DNA from: Hymenobacter elongatus
Lineage (GTDB): Bacteria; Bacteroidota; Bacteroidia; Cytophagales; Hymenobacteraceae
Direction of reading: 5' to 3'
DNA length: 64,000 bases
NCBI RefSeq assembly: GCF_004745955.1
Contig: NZ_SRLD01000012.1
Coordinates: forward strand, 1 to 64,000
The position numbers were made by a program, and so were the translations under genes. This document shows positions 1 through 8,387 of the stretch, one piece after another (positions within the stretch are counted from its first letter, which is position 1; each line of letters starts with the position of its first letter). The notes under the pieces were generated by a model, which saw only the letters and a list, made by a program, of their open reading frames with translations, had not been told where the DNA came from and made no database searches.

Positions 1-114
1 CGCTATTTATGGGCCGAAACGCTTTTTGACAACTCGCCCAAGGACACCGTCCTGCTCAAAATCCCGCGCCACCAACTCCACATCTGGCAAGAGGCCCTGG
101 CATGGGCCGCGTAG
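1..114 (+). CDS. C-terminal end of an unrecognised protein (partial)
   Basis: An open frame enters from the left edge and ends with TAG, giving the last 37 residues of a protein (ending HQLHIWQEALAWAA). It has no motif I recognise, so no function is offered. It converges on the small leftward ORF that ends at 123, leaving only 8 bases between the stops. The frame is open to the window edge, but a 37-residue tail is weak evidence by itself. Confidence 0.45.
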   Translation, partial: RYLWAETLFDNSPKDTVLLKIPRHQLHIWQEALAWAA

Positions 115-122
115 GGCTAAAG

Positions 123-251
123 TCAAGCTAACAGCGTGTCGGAGAATTCCAGGTAAGCGTCGGGGTTGTCTTCCTTGAGCCGATACGAGACGTTCCAGCT
201 GAATTCTTTGAACTCTTTGCGGTACGTTTTCTTGCGGAGGCGCTTTTTCAT
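123..251 (-). CDS. short YggL/DUF469-like ORF, probably truncated
   Basis: A 42-residue ORF with an ATG start at 251. Its basic N-terminus (MKKRLRKKTYRKEF) followed by KEFSWNVSYRL resembles the start of the YggL/DUF469 family, proteins of about 100 residues linked to the large ribosomal subunit. The frame stops after EFSDTLLA, so the normal C-terminal two thirds are absent. It may be a decayed gene, a short paralogue or a chance match; the family assignment is from memory of the pattern. It lies downstream of the fadA thiolase on the same strand, separated by a long inverted repeat. Confidence 0.4.
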   Translation of the reverse strand: MKKRLRKKTYRKEFKEFSWNVSYRLKEDNPDAYLEFSDTLLA

Positions 252-269
252 AATCTGAGTTAAAAACAG

Positions 270-355
270 CTTGAACTCATGCCGGGTGCAGCCTGAGTTT
301 TCTGGTGGAGAAGCGCTGCCACGCTTTCCCGGCCAGCACCCGGCATGAGTTGAAG
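270..355. repeat. inverted repeat downstream of the thiolase gene
   Basis: Two 20-base arms at 270-289 and 336-355 are reverse complements with one mismatch and are separated by 46 bases. The structure lies immediately after the thiolase stop codon and could end leftward transcription, but there is no clear U-tract. The large loop is more like a small repeat element than a simple terminator. Confidence 0.6.
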
Positions 356-361
356 CCTGAA

Positions 362-1540
362 TTACTTGAGCAGCTCGTAGATACCGGCTACGCCCTGGCC
401 GCCGCCGACGCAGGCGGTTACCATACCGTATTTCTTGTTCTGAGCCCGCAGCTCATGAAACAGCTGGATGCTAAGCTTGGCGCCCGAGCAGCCCAGCGGG
501 TGACCTAGGGCAATAGCGCCGCCGTTCACGTTCACTTTGCTCTGGTCCATGTTCAACTCGCGCATTACGGCCAATGATTGCGAGGCGAAGGCTTCGTTCA
601 GCTCAAACAGGTCGATGTCTTCGAGCTTCATGCCCGCCTGCTTCAGCGCCTTCGGAATGGCTTTGATGGGGCCCATTCCCATGATGCGCGGGTCGATGCC
701 TTCGGTGGCGTAGGTTACCATGCGGGCAATGGGCTCCAGGTTCAGCTCCTTCACCATGCGCTCCGACATCACGATTACGAAAGCCGCGCCATCGGAGGTC
801 TGCGACGAGTTGCCGGCCGTTACGCTACCATTGGCGGCAAATACCGGCCGCAGCTTGCCCAGCACCTCCAGCGAGGTATCGGCCCGTGGGCCTTCGTCGG
901 TATCTACTACGTAGGAGCGCGTCTTCTTCTTGCCCGAAGCTGGGTCGAGGTAGGTTTCGTTCACCGTGATGGGCACGATCTGCTCCTTGAACTTGCCTTC
1001 CTGAATGGCTTTAATAGCCTTCTGGTGCGAGGTATAGGAAAACTGGTCCTGGTCTTCGCGGCTGATTTTGTAATCGTTGGCTACAGCTTCGGCCGTAAGG
1101 CCCATACCCAGATAGTAGTCCGGGTACTTCACCGACAGATTATAGTTAGGAACCGTTTTCCAGCCCACCGTCGGTACCATGCTCATGCTTTCAGTGCCAC
1201 CAGCCACGATGCAGTCGGCCATACCGGCGGCAATTTTGCCAGCCGCCATGGCAATGGTTTCCACGCCCGAGCCGCAGTAGCGGTTCACGATGAGGCCCGA
1301 TACGTTCATCGGCAACGCCAACAAGGAAATCAGGCGGCCCATTTGCAGGCCCTGCTCCGCTTCCGGTACCGCATTACCCACAATTACATCGTCGATGCGC
1401 GTGGGGTCGAGAGCGGGCACAGAGGCCACCAGATGTTTGATTACGTCCGCAGCGAGGTCGTCGGGACGCGTGAAACGGAAACCACCACGGGTTGCTTTGC
1501 CAACGGCGGTGCGGTAACCGGCTACGATATATGCGTTCAT
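362..1540 (-). CDS. fadA: acetyl-CoA C-acyltransferase (thiolase, beta-oxidation)
   Basis: A 392-residue thiolase that cleaves 3-ketoacyl-CoA with CoA in the last step of beta-oxidation. The acyl-accepting cysteine is Cys89 in NRYCGSG. Near the C-terminus are the GHPLGCSGA histidine motif and the CVGGGQG box with the second catalytic cysteine, and the length is normal for the family. It follows the FadN-like gene on the same strand after a 175-base gap that holds an inverted repeat, so the two may be co-transcribed. A biosynthetic thiolase is a less likely alternative, because the neighbours are degradative. Confidence 0.93.
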   Translation of the reverse strand: MNAYIVAGYRTAVGKATRGGFRFTRPDDLAADVIKHLVASVPALDPTRIDDVIVGNAVPEAEQGLQMGRLISLLALPMNVSGLIVNRYCGSGVETIAMAAGKIAAGMADCIVAGGTESMSMVPTVGWKTVPNYNLSVKYPDYYLGMGLTAEAVANDYKISREDQDQFSYTSHQKAIKAIQEGKFKEQIVPITVNETYLDPASGKKKTRSYVVDTDEGPRADTSLEVLGKLRPVFAANGSVTAGNSSQTSDGAAFVIVMSERMVKELNLEPIARMVTYATEGIDPRIMGMGPIKAIPKALKQAGMKLEDIDLFELNEAFASQSLAVMRELNMDQSKVNVNGGAIALGHPLGCSGAKLSIQLFHELRAQNKKYGMVTACVGGGQGVAGIYELLK

Positions 1541-1582
1541 TGTAGTTGAGTCTTAGAAAAGGTGGGAGTAGAGCTGCTTTTT

Positions 1583-1706
1583 CTAGTTCCCCTCCTTTTT
1601 CCGAGGAGGGGTTAGGGGTGGTTACTAGAGCTAGAGAATGAGAACTACTATTCGTTCTGGCGTTTCAACTACCCCTAACCCCTGCTTAGCTAAGGAGGGG
1701 AACTAG
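1583..1706. repeat. MITE-like inverted repeat between fadA and fadN
   Basis: Imperfect inverted arms of about 40 bases lie at 1583-1624 and 1667-1706, with roughly 42 bases between them. Each arm is itself nearly palindromic, with a CCCCTCC/GGAGGGG core. No ORF is present. The form suggests a small non-autonomous repeat, or a strong hairpin that would form in the mRNA between the two beta-oxidation genes. Confidence 0.65.
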
Positions 1707-1715
1707 GTCTTAGCT

Positions 1716-4124
1716 CTAGTTTCTCAAAGGTTTGCCGGTCGTCAGAATGCTCTGGATACGCTCCAATGTTTTCCGCTCGCCGGTGAGGCTCAGGAAAGCG
1801 TCGCGCTCCAGATCCAGCAGGTACTGCTCACTCACTTCCGTCGGCGACGACAAGTCCCCGCCGGTCATGATGTAGGCCAGCTTGTTGGCAATCTTAACAT
1901 CGTGGTCGGAAATGTAGTTGCCGGCGCGCATGGCGTGTACACCGGTCAGGAACATACCCAGGGCTCCTCGGCCATGAACCTTGATGTTGGTTTTTTGCAC
2001 GGGCTGGGTGTAGCCGGCTTCCGAAAGCGCAATGGCTTCGGCCTTCGCCTGCGCAATCACCCGGTTACTGTTCACCACCACATCGTCGCCCCGACGCAGG
2101 AAACCCAGGTCGAAAGCTTCAGCGGCGGAAGTCGAGACTTTGGCAGTGCTGATGGTCACGAAAGCGTTGCGCAACAAGTTGAACTCGGGCTCCCCTTCCT
2201 CATACTTAGCGGCCGTGCGCAGGGTCATTTCCTTGGTACCACCACCAGCCGGAATCAGGCCTACGCCGAATTCCACGAGTCCCATATACGTTTCGGCCGA
2301 AGCCACCACCTTATCGGCGTGCAGATTCAACTCGCACCCACCGCCCAGCGTCAGGCCGTGCGGCGTGCCCACCACCGGAATGCTGCTGTAGCGCATGCGC
2401 ATCATAGCATTCTGGAACTGCGCAATCATCATATTAATCTCGTCGTACTCCTGATCCAGGGCGTACATGTACACCAAGCCCAGGTTGGCACCCGCCGAGA
2501 AGTTGGGGCCGTCGTTGCCGACCACGAGGCCGCGGTAGCCCTGCTCAGCCAGATCCACGCCCTTCATCAGGCCCTGAATCACATCGGAGCCCAGGGTATT
2601 CATCTTCGAGTGGAACTCCACGTTCAGGATACCGTCGCCGAGGTCGATGACCGAAGCACCCGCGTTTTTCCAGAGTACCTTGCCCGTCGAGCGCAGGTTG
2701 TCGAGAATGATGAAGTTTTCGACGCCCGGAATGGATTTGTAGCTCTTCGAGTCGAGGTCGTAGAATTGCTTCACGCCCTGCTCGTTCACTTTGTAGAACG
2801 CCGTATGGCCGGCATCCAGCATTTCCTGCACCCAGGGAGCTACCGATTTGCCCTCGGCTGTGGTTAGTTCCAGCCCTTTGGCCACGCCCAGGGCATCCCA
2901 GGTTTCAAACGGACCCAGTTCCCAGCCGAAGCCAGCGCGCAGCGCGTCATCAATCTTATACAGGGCGTCGGTGATTTCCGGAATCCGGTTGGTGACGTAG
3001 GCAAACAGGCCCGCGAACATCTGACGGTAGAAATCTCCCGCTTTGTCTTTGCCGGCGGCCAGCACTTTAAAGCGGTCGGCCAGCTTCTCGATGGGCTTGG
3101 TGGCTTCCAGCGTGGCAAACTTCACCTTCTGACTCGGCTTGTATTCCAGCGTGTTCAAATCGAGCGCCTGAATCTCGGACTTGCCACCCGCGCCGGCTAC
3201 CTTCTTGTAGAAGCCTTGCTTGGTTTTGTCGCCCAGCCACTTGTTCTCGCCCATCTTCTTGAGGAAGTCGGGCAGTTGAAATACGTCTTTAGCTTCGTCG
3301 TTGGGCAAGCCTTGAGCGAGGCCATTGGCCACGTTCATCAGCGTATCGAGGCCTACGACGTCGGAGGTGCGGAAGGTAGCCGACTTGGCGTGGCCAATAA
3401 CGGGCCCCGTCAGCTTATCTACTTCCTCTACCGTCAGCCCCAGCTTCTGCATCACCTGCAACACGTCCAGAATGGCGAACACGCCCACGCGGTTGGCAAT
3501 AAAGGCCGGCGTGTCTTTGGCCAGCACCGTGGTTTTGCCCAGGTACAGGTCGCCGTAGTGCAGCAGAAAATCCACGATGGCCGAATCGGTATCGGGCGTC
3601 GGGATGATTTCGAGCAGCTTCAGGTAGCGCGGCGGGTTGAAGAAGTGGGTGCCGCAGAAATGCTTTTTGAAGTCCTCGGAGCGGCCCTCCGTCATCATAT
3701 GAATCGGGATGCCGCTGGTGTTGGACGTAATCAGGGTGCCGGGCTTGCGGAACTGCTCCACGCGCTCAAACAGACTTTTCTTGATATCGAGGCGCTCCAC
3801 GACCACCTCAATCGTCCAGTCGTAGCCGGCAATATCCTTGAGGTTGTCGTCGAAGTTGCCGGTCTTGATGCGCACGGCATCGGCCTTGCGGTAAAGCGGC
3901 GACGGATTGGAAGCCACGGCAGCCTGCAGCGAGGCATTCACGATGCGGTTTTTCACCGCCGGCGCGTCGAGCTTCAGGCCCTTCTTTTCCTCGTCGGGGG
4001 TCAGCTCCTTGGGAGCAATGTCGAGCAGTAATACCTGCACGCCGATGTTGGCGAAGTGGCAGGCAATGCGCGAACCCATCACGCCGGAGCCTAATACGGC
4101 TACTTTCTTAATAATTCGGTTCAT
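1716..4124 (-). CDS. fadN: 3-hydroxyacyl-CoA dehydrogenase / enoyl-CoA hydratase (FadN type)
   Basis: An 802-residue bifunctional beta-oxidation enzyme carrying the hydratase and NAD-dependent dehydrogenase steps. The N-terminus has a Rossmann motif (VAVLGSGVMGSRIA, about residues 7-20), followed by the 3HCDH domains and then a crotonase fold near residues 480-690 with an HGLTLGGGCEL oxyanion region. Dehydrogenase first and hydratase last is the FadN order, the reverse of FadB. The ATG at 4124 (MNRIIKKVAV) is preferred over an upstream in-frame start, which adds 21 residues unlike the family. It lies between the MarR gene and fadA. Confidence 0.92.
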   Translation of the reverse strand: MNRIIKKVAVLGSGVMGSRIACHFANIGVQVLLLDIAPKELTPDEEKKGLKLDAPAVKNRIVNASLQAAVASNPSPLYRKADAVRIKTGNFDDNLKDIAGYDWTIEVVVERLDIKKSLFERVEQFRKPGTLITSNTSGIPIHMMTEGRSEDFKKHFCGTHFFNPPRYLKLLEIIPTPDTDSAIVDFLLHYGDLYLGKTTVLAKDTPAFIANRVGVFAILDVLQVMQKLGLTVEEVDKLTGPVIGHAKSATFRTSDVVGLDTLMNVANGLAQGLPNDEAKDVFQLPDFLKKMGENKWLGDKTKQGFYKKVAGAGGKSEIQALDLNTLEYKPSQKVKFATLEATKPIEKLADRFKVLAAGKDKAGDFYRQMFAGLFAYVTNRIPEITDALYKIDDALRAGFGWELGPFETWDALGVAKGLELTTAEGKSVAPWVQEMLDAGHTAFYKVNEQGVKQFYDLDSKSYKSIPGVENFIILDNLRSTGKVLWKNAGASVIDLGDGILNVEFHSKMNTLGSDVIQGLMKGVDLAEQGYRGLVVGNDGPNFSAGANLGLVYMYALDQEYDEINMMIAQFQNAMMRMRYSSIPVVGTPHGLTLGGGCELNLHADKVVASAETYMGLVEFGVGLIPAGGGTKEMTLRTAAKYEEGEPEFNLLRNAFVTISTAKVSTSAAEAFDLGFLRRGDDVVVNSNRVIAQAKAEAIALSEAGYTQPVQKTNIKVHGRGALGMFLTGVHAMRAGNYISDHDVKIANKLAYIMTGGDLSSPTEVSEQYLLDLERDAFLSLTGERKTLERIQSILTTGKPLRN

Positions 4125-4193
4125 ACAAAACAAAGCGGGTGTTTCAGGTGAGCGGAAGTCGAAGTGAATGACAGGCAAACGCCCCAACCAAGC

Positions 4194-4673
4194 CTACGCG
4201 GAGGCTGATTCGGGGCGGGAAGTTTTGAGCTTGAAGTCGTCGAACAAGGTTTTACCCTCTATCATGCCCGTAATCTGGCCCACGACTTTGAACATGATAT
4301 CCAACTGGGCCTGGGGGATTTTCTCCCGCACTTTCAGGTTGAAATGCCGCACGGTCTGGCGCGACACCTCCTTCTTGCGCAGGCCGTCTTCAGTCAGGAA
4401 AATGCGTACGGAGCGCTTGTCCTGCGTGTCGGCCTGCTTATAGATCAGGCCCTTTTCTTCCATGCTGCGCAAGATGCGCGTCAGGCTGCGGGTTTCGAGG
4501 CCCAGCAACGGGGCAATTTTGGTAGCCGGCGTCCCGATTTCCTGGTCTATATTGAGCAGCACGAAACCAATACTGGTGGTAATATCGTGCTTGGCAGCCT
4601 GCGTATTATACATGCGCGAAATGGCATGCCAGGCTACTTTGATGTTATAATCGACGGTTTCTTCCGGTTTCAT
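4194..4673 (-). CDS. MarR-family transcriptional regulator
   Basis: A 159-residue winged-helix protein. The region from PATKIAPLLGLETRSLTRIL to DKRSVRIFLTEDG is the typical MarR recognition helix and wing. The ATG at 4673 (MKPEETVDY) is chosen because the longer upstream reading is unlike the family and runs through an AT-rich promoter region. It sits 69 bases upstream of fadN and downstream of the acyl-CoA ligase gene, all on one strand, so it probably controls fatty-acid degradation, perhaps with an acyl-CoA ligand. Two overlapping palindromes just upstream suggest autoregulation. Ligand and target are inferred from position only. Confidence 0.88.
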   Translation of the reverse strand: MKPEETVDYNIKVAWHAISRMYNTQAAKHDITTSIGFVLLNIDQEIGTPATKIAPLLGLETRSLTRILRSMEEKGLIYKQADTQDKRSVRIFLTEDGLRKKEVSRQTVRHFNLKVREKIPQAQLDIMFKVVGQITGMIEGKTLFDDFKLKTSRPESASA

Positions 4674-4702
4674 GAGCGTTGCGAAGTCGGGTAAACATAC
4701 AC

Positions 4703-4723
4703 ATAATATGTTATGCTTGCATA
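4703..4723 (-). promoter_or_regulatory. candidate MarR operator (overlapping palindromes)
   Basis: Two overlapping AT-rich palindromes lie 30-50 bases upstream of the MarR start: an imperfect one at 4703-4714 (ATAATATGTTAT) and a perfect one at 4712-4723 (TATGC-TT-GCATA). Their size and place fit a MarR-dimer operator used for autoregulation. No experimental support is available. Confidence 0.4.
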
Positions 4724-4818
4724 CTAAATTACGAGAAAAAAGTTTGGGACTACCCAAGCCTCTGATAGAAGAGTAGCTTCGGTAGTCCCAGGCTTTTCCG
4801 ATGGCAAGCAGCAGTATT

Positions 4819-6597
4819 TTAGCGGCGGTCGTCCTGCTGATACAGGCCCTCAATCGCGCCTTTGTTGTTCTCCGTGATAATCTTGCGCTTCACCTTCATA
4901 GTGGGCGTCATCTCGCCGGTTTCCACCGTCCACTGGTTAGGTAGCAGCACGATTTTCTTGACCTGCTCCCACTGGGCGAAGCTTTGGTTGTACTTCTTCA
5001 CCAGATCGTCGTACATCTGCACCACTTTCTCGTTTTTGATGAGCTGATCATTAGAGCAGTTAGAATCGACGCCGTTGCGCTTGCACCAGCCTTTCAGATC
5101 GTCGAAAGATGGAATGAGCAGAGCCGAAGGAAACTTCTGGTCGGCTCCTACCACCATAGCCTGCTCCACCAGCGGCGACTCCTTGAGTTTGCCTTCTATC
5201 ACCTGCGGGGCAATGTACTTGCCGCCGGAAGTTTTGAACATTTCCTTTTTGCGGTCGGTGATCTTCAGGAATTTACCCTCTACCAGCTCGCCAATGTCGC
5301 CGGTATGGAACCAGCCGTCGGCGTCAAACTCCTTGGCCGTCAGCTCGGGCTGGTTGTAGTAGCCTTTCATCACCGACTCCGACTTGGTCAGGATTTCGCC
5401 GTCGGCGGCAATCTTGACCTGAGTGTTGTCGATGATAGGGCCTACGGTGCCAATCATGTTGTTTTCGGGCTCAAAGCCACCCACAGCAATAACGGGTGAG
5501 GTTTCGGTGAGGCCGTAGCCTTCCATTACCCGGATGCCGGCCGCCCAGAACACCCGCGCCAGCCGGGGCTGCAGAGCGCCGCCCCCGCTCACGATGCAGC
5601 GCAGGTTGCCGCCCAGCGCCTCGCGCCACTTATTGAAGATGAGCTTGTTGGCCAGCGCCAGCTGGGTGTTGTAGACGAAGCCGTGGTTTTTCTGGTTGTC
5701 GAACTTCAGCCCCAGGTCCAGGGCCCAGAAGAACAGCCCTTTTTTCGCGCCTTCCAGGGCATGGCCCTTGGCCACGATCTTGTCGTACACTTTCTCCAGC
5801 AGCCGCGGCACGGTAGTAAAGATTTCGGGCTTTACCTCGCGCAGGTTGTCGGCAATGACTTCCATGCTCTCGGCGTAGTAGATACTCACGCCGTTGAACA
5901 TATAGAGGTAAGTGACCATGCGCTCGAAGATGTGGCAGAGCGGCAGGAAGCTCAAGGCCTTGTCGTTGGCCGTGACGGGCACGAAGCGCTGGGAGTTGCG
6001 GCAGTTGCTCAGGATGTTGTTGTGGGTGAGCATCACGCCTTTGGGGTTGCCGGTGGTGCCGCTGGTGTAGATGATGGTAAACAGATCATCGGGCTGCACG
6101 GCGGCTTTCAATGGCTCCAGCGTGGCGATGTCGCCTTTCTTACCCATTTCCAGCAGCTCGCTGAAGTGACGGGCACCTTCCACCTGGTCGAAGGTAAAAA
6201 CGTGCTTTACTTCGGGCAGGTCGGCGGTGGCCTCTTTTACCTTGGCGTAGAGCTTCTCGTCGGATACGAACACGGCCTTTACGCCGGCATCGGTGAAGAT
6301 GTACTTGTAGTCTTCGACCGTGATGCTGGGATACATTGGTACGCTGGTGGCCCCAATCTGGGAGATGCCGAAATCGGCAAACATCCACTCCGGCCGGTTC
6401 ATGGAAATGATGGCGACTTTGTCATCTTTCTTGATGCCAAGCTGCAAAAGCCCCAGGCTGATCTGGTTGGCCTGATCCAGCACGTGCTGCGTGCTGAAGG
6501 GTTGCCAGGAACCGTCGATTTTGGCCGCCAGACAGTCGGCTTTGGGGGCGGTGGCAAGTTGGTGGGGCAGAATGTCAAACGAACGACGGACTTCCAT
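4819..6597 (-). CDS. fadD: long-chain fatty-acid--CoA ligase
   Basis: A 592-residue AMP-forming acyl-CoA synthetase that activates fatty acids before beta-oxidation. The signature phosphate-binding loop is IIYTSGTTGNPKGVMLTHNN; further on are EGYGLTETSP and the hinge region WFHTGDIGELVEGKFLKITD, with the catalytic-lysine region near the C-terminus. The ATG at 6597 (MEVRRSFDIL) matches family N-termini better than a start 24 residues further upstream. It is the first gene of the leftward block ligase-MarR-FadN-FadA. No acyl-CoA dehydrogenase gene is present in the window. Confidence 0.92.
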   Translation of the reverse strand: MEVRRSFDILPHQLATAPKADCLAAKIDGSWQPFSTQHVLDQANQISLGLLQLGIKKDDKVAIISMNRPEWMFADFGISQIGATSVPMYPSITVEDYKYIFTDAGVKAVFVSDEKLYAKVKEATADLPEVKHVFTFDQVEGARHFSELLEMGKKGDIATLEPLKAAVQPDDLFTIIYTSGTTGNPKGVMLTHNNILSNCRNSQRFVPVTANDKALSFLPLCHIFERMVTYLYMFNGVSIYYAESMEVIADNLREVKPEIFTTVPRLLEKVYDKIVAKGHALEGAKKGLFFWALDLGLKFDNQKNHGFVYNTQLALANKLIFNKWREALGGNLRCIVSGGGALQPRLARVFWAAGIRVMEGYGLTETSPVIAVGGFEPENNMIGTVGPIIDNTQVKIAADGEILTKSESVMKGYYNQPELTAKEFDADGWFHTGDIGELVEGKFLKITDRKKEMFKTSGGKYIAPQVIEGKLKESPLVEQAMVVGADQKFPSALLIPSFDDLKGWCKRNGVDSNCSNDQLIKNEKVVQMYDDLVKKYNQSFAQWEQVKKIVLLPNQWTVETGEMTPTMKVKRKIITENNKGAIEGLYQQDDRR

Positions 6598-6795
6598 GTA
6601 GGGGGGGATACAAGTGGTGGGAAACGCCGGAAGCAGGTGGAAAGACCTTCTCCGGGTGGGAGAATACACGAAACAAGGCGGCCTGACAGGCCAATGCTGC
6701 TTAAATAAATGGATTTTTTGCCATAATGCCTACTCCGGACCAGGGCAGACGGCAGTAGCAAGGCCGAAAAACTGGCTGGGGTGGTCGGTTTTGCG

Positions 6796-6803
6796 TAGTT
6801 TTG
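6796..6803 (+). promoter_or_regulatory. Bacteroidota-type -7 promoter box
   Basis: The sequence TAGTTTTG matches the TAnnTTTG consensus used by the main sigma factor of Bacteroidota. It lies 23 bases before the start at 6827. No convincing -33 TTTG is visible at the expected spacing, so this is a partial match. Confidence 0.4.
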
Positions 6804-6826
6804 TCAGCCTGCACTCCCCGCGCCCG

Positions 6827-7975
6827 ATGAATCTGGCCATCTTCTTTGATCCGCTCCACGAGGAGCTTACCGCCGCTACGGCAGCCTCTACTACGCTTGC
6901 CAACTACGCTACACGCTTTCTGGACACGTTTCCGGATTGGCGGGTAGCCGACGTGGCCCTTATCGGGCTGAACGAGTGGCGCGGCAGTGCCGGCGGCACG
7001 CCACTAGCGCACGGTGCCGACGAAGTGCGCCGCCGCTTCTACCAGTTGCAGAAAGGCACCGGCAGCCTTCGCCTGGCCGACCTGGGCAATCTGCGGCCGG
7101 GTCTCACTCTGGATGACACCTACCTGCGGCTGCGCGAAATAGTGGCTACCCTGCTGGAGCACAACACGGTGCCAATTCTGCTCGGCGGCAGCCAGGACCT
7201 GGATTACGGGCAATTCCTGGCCTACGAAACGCTGGAGCGTCCCGTGAGCTTCGCCATGATTGACTCGCGGGTAGACATGGCCGAGCACGACACGGCTCCG
7301 GCCGAAGACTCCCACCTGCGGCGCATTCTGATGCACGAGCCCAACTTTGTCTTCAACTTCGCCCAACTTGCCCACCAGCAATATTTGGTGGCTCCCGATG
7401 TGCTCACGGCGCTGGAAAAGCTCCACTTCGAAACCCTGCGCCTGGGTCAGGTGCGCGACGATATCCGGCAGGCCGAGCCGCTGTTGCGGCAGGCTGACTT
7501 TGTGAGCTTCGACGTGGCCGCCCTGCGCTGGAACGACGCGCCGGCTTACTACCCGGCGAACCCCTTCGGCCTCACCAGCGAAGAAGCGGCCAAGCTGGCG
7601 TGGTACGCGGGCCACAACGATCAGCTCAGCTCTTTCGGCCTCTACGGCTACCGCCCCGACCACGACACGCACGGTCTGGCGGCCAGCGCTCTGGCTACCA
7701 TGCTCTGGTATTTCATAGAAGGATTTTACCACCGGCGTAACGAAACCGACTTCCAGAGCCGACGCTTCACGCGCTACGCCGTGGGGTTGCCGGGCTCTCC
7801 AGCCAAGCTGGTATTCTACAAAGCGAAGCGTACCGAAAAGTGGTGGCTGGAGGTCGAAAGCCTGGCCAATAGTGAGGTGAAGCGCATCGTGCCATGCAGC
7901 TACGAAGACTATTTCAAGGCCGCGCAAGGCGACTTGCCGAACCGCTGGATTTTGACGCAGGCACTGCTGGGCTAG
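6827..7975 (+). CDS. formimidoylglutamase/arginase-fold protein with degenerate metal site
   Basis: A 382-residue member of the ureohydrolase (arginase/agmatinase/formimidoylglutamase) superfamily. The fold landmarks are recognisable: ILLGGSQDLDYG in place of the GGDHS-type motif, IDSRVDMAEHD in place of DAHxD, and SFDVAALRWNDAP in place of SxDxDxxDP. Several metal-binding His and Asp positions therefore differ from classical Mn enzymes. Bacteroidota carry a group annotated as formimidoylglutamase with similar changes, so the loss seems lineage-wide; activity is uncertain. The ATG at 6827 (MNLAIFFDPL) is taken as start, since the upstream in-frame extension reads through promoter sequence. 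No other histidine-degradation gene is nearby. Confidence 0.75.
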   Translation: MNLAIFFDPLHEELTAATAASTTLANYATRFLDTFPDWRVADVALIGLNEWRGSAGGTPLAHGADEVRRRFYQLQKGTGSLRLADLGNLRPGLTLDDTYLRLREIVATLLEHNTVPILLGGSQDLDYGQFLAYETLERPVSFAMIDSRVDMAEHDTAPAEDSHLRRILMHEPNFVFNFAQLAHQQYLVAPDVLTALEKLHFETLRLGQVRDDIRQAEPLLRQADFVSFDVAALRWNDAPAYYPANPFGLTSEEAAKLAWYAGHNDQLSSFGLYGYRPDHDTHGLAASALATMLWYFIEGFYHRRNETDFQSRRFTRYAVGLPGSPAKLVFYKAKRTEKWWLEVESLANSEVKRIVPCSYEDYFKAAQGDLPNRWILTQALLG

Positions 7976-8062
7976 CGGGTTTCAGGCTTTCTGTTGGCAT
8001 TATTTGCACTTATTCGGTGGTAGTGGCAGCTTCCCCGCCGTATACATCCGCTGCACCCTACT

Positions 8063-8332
8063 ATGAGTCAACCTTCCGCTCCAGCCTTGCTTCCTGAATA
8101 CACGCGGGCCCAGCTGGCACTGCGCAACGGCCAGGACCGTGACGAAATCTGGGTGGGCTACAAGGGGTTGATTTACGACGTTACTCGCTCGCGCCTGTGG
8201 CGGCGGGGCAACCACTACGAGCACTGGGCCGGCCAAGACCTGACCAGGGAGCTACAAAAAGACGCGCCGCACACCGAGCACGTCTTCGATAAGTTTCACG
8301 TCATCGGCCGCCTCAAAAACCCTGCTTCCTAA
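8063..8332 (+). CDS. cytochrome b5-like heme/steroid-binding domain protein
   Basis: An 89-residue single-domain protein. LPEYTRAQLALRNGQDRDEI, WVGYKGLIYDVT and NHYEHWAGQDLTRELQKDAP follow the cytochrome b5-like fold, including its GxDxT-like turn and later acidic/His segment (HTEHVFDKFHVIGRLK). The classical HPGG is replaced by RRGNHYEHWAGQD. It has no membrane anchor or signal peptide, so it is probably a small cytosolic heme or hydrophobic-ligand binder. It ends 55 bases before murQ and may be co-transcribed with it, without an obvious functional link. Confidence 0.75.
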   Translation: MSQPSAPALLPEYTRAQLALRNGQDRDEIWVGYKGLIYDVTRSRLWRRGNHYEHWAGQDLTRELQKDAPHTEHVFDKFHVIGRLKNPAS

Positions 8333-8387
8333 GAAGTGGTTTGAGGAGTCAGACCTCCTCCCGCTTCCTCCACTTCACCGCCTCCCC

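Noticed and set aside
578..1549. Long open frame antisense to the thiolase gene
   Set aside because: It lies wholly opposite fadA, whose motifs are clear; long antisense frames are common in GC-rich DNA.
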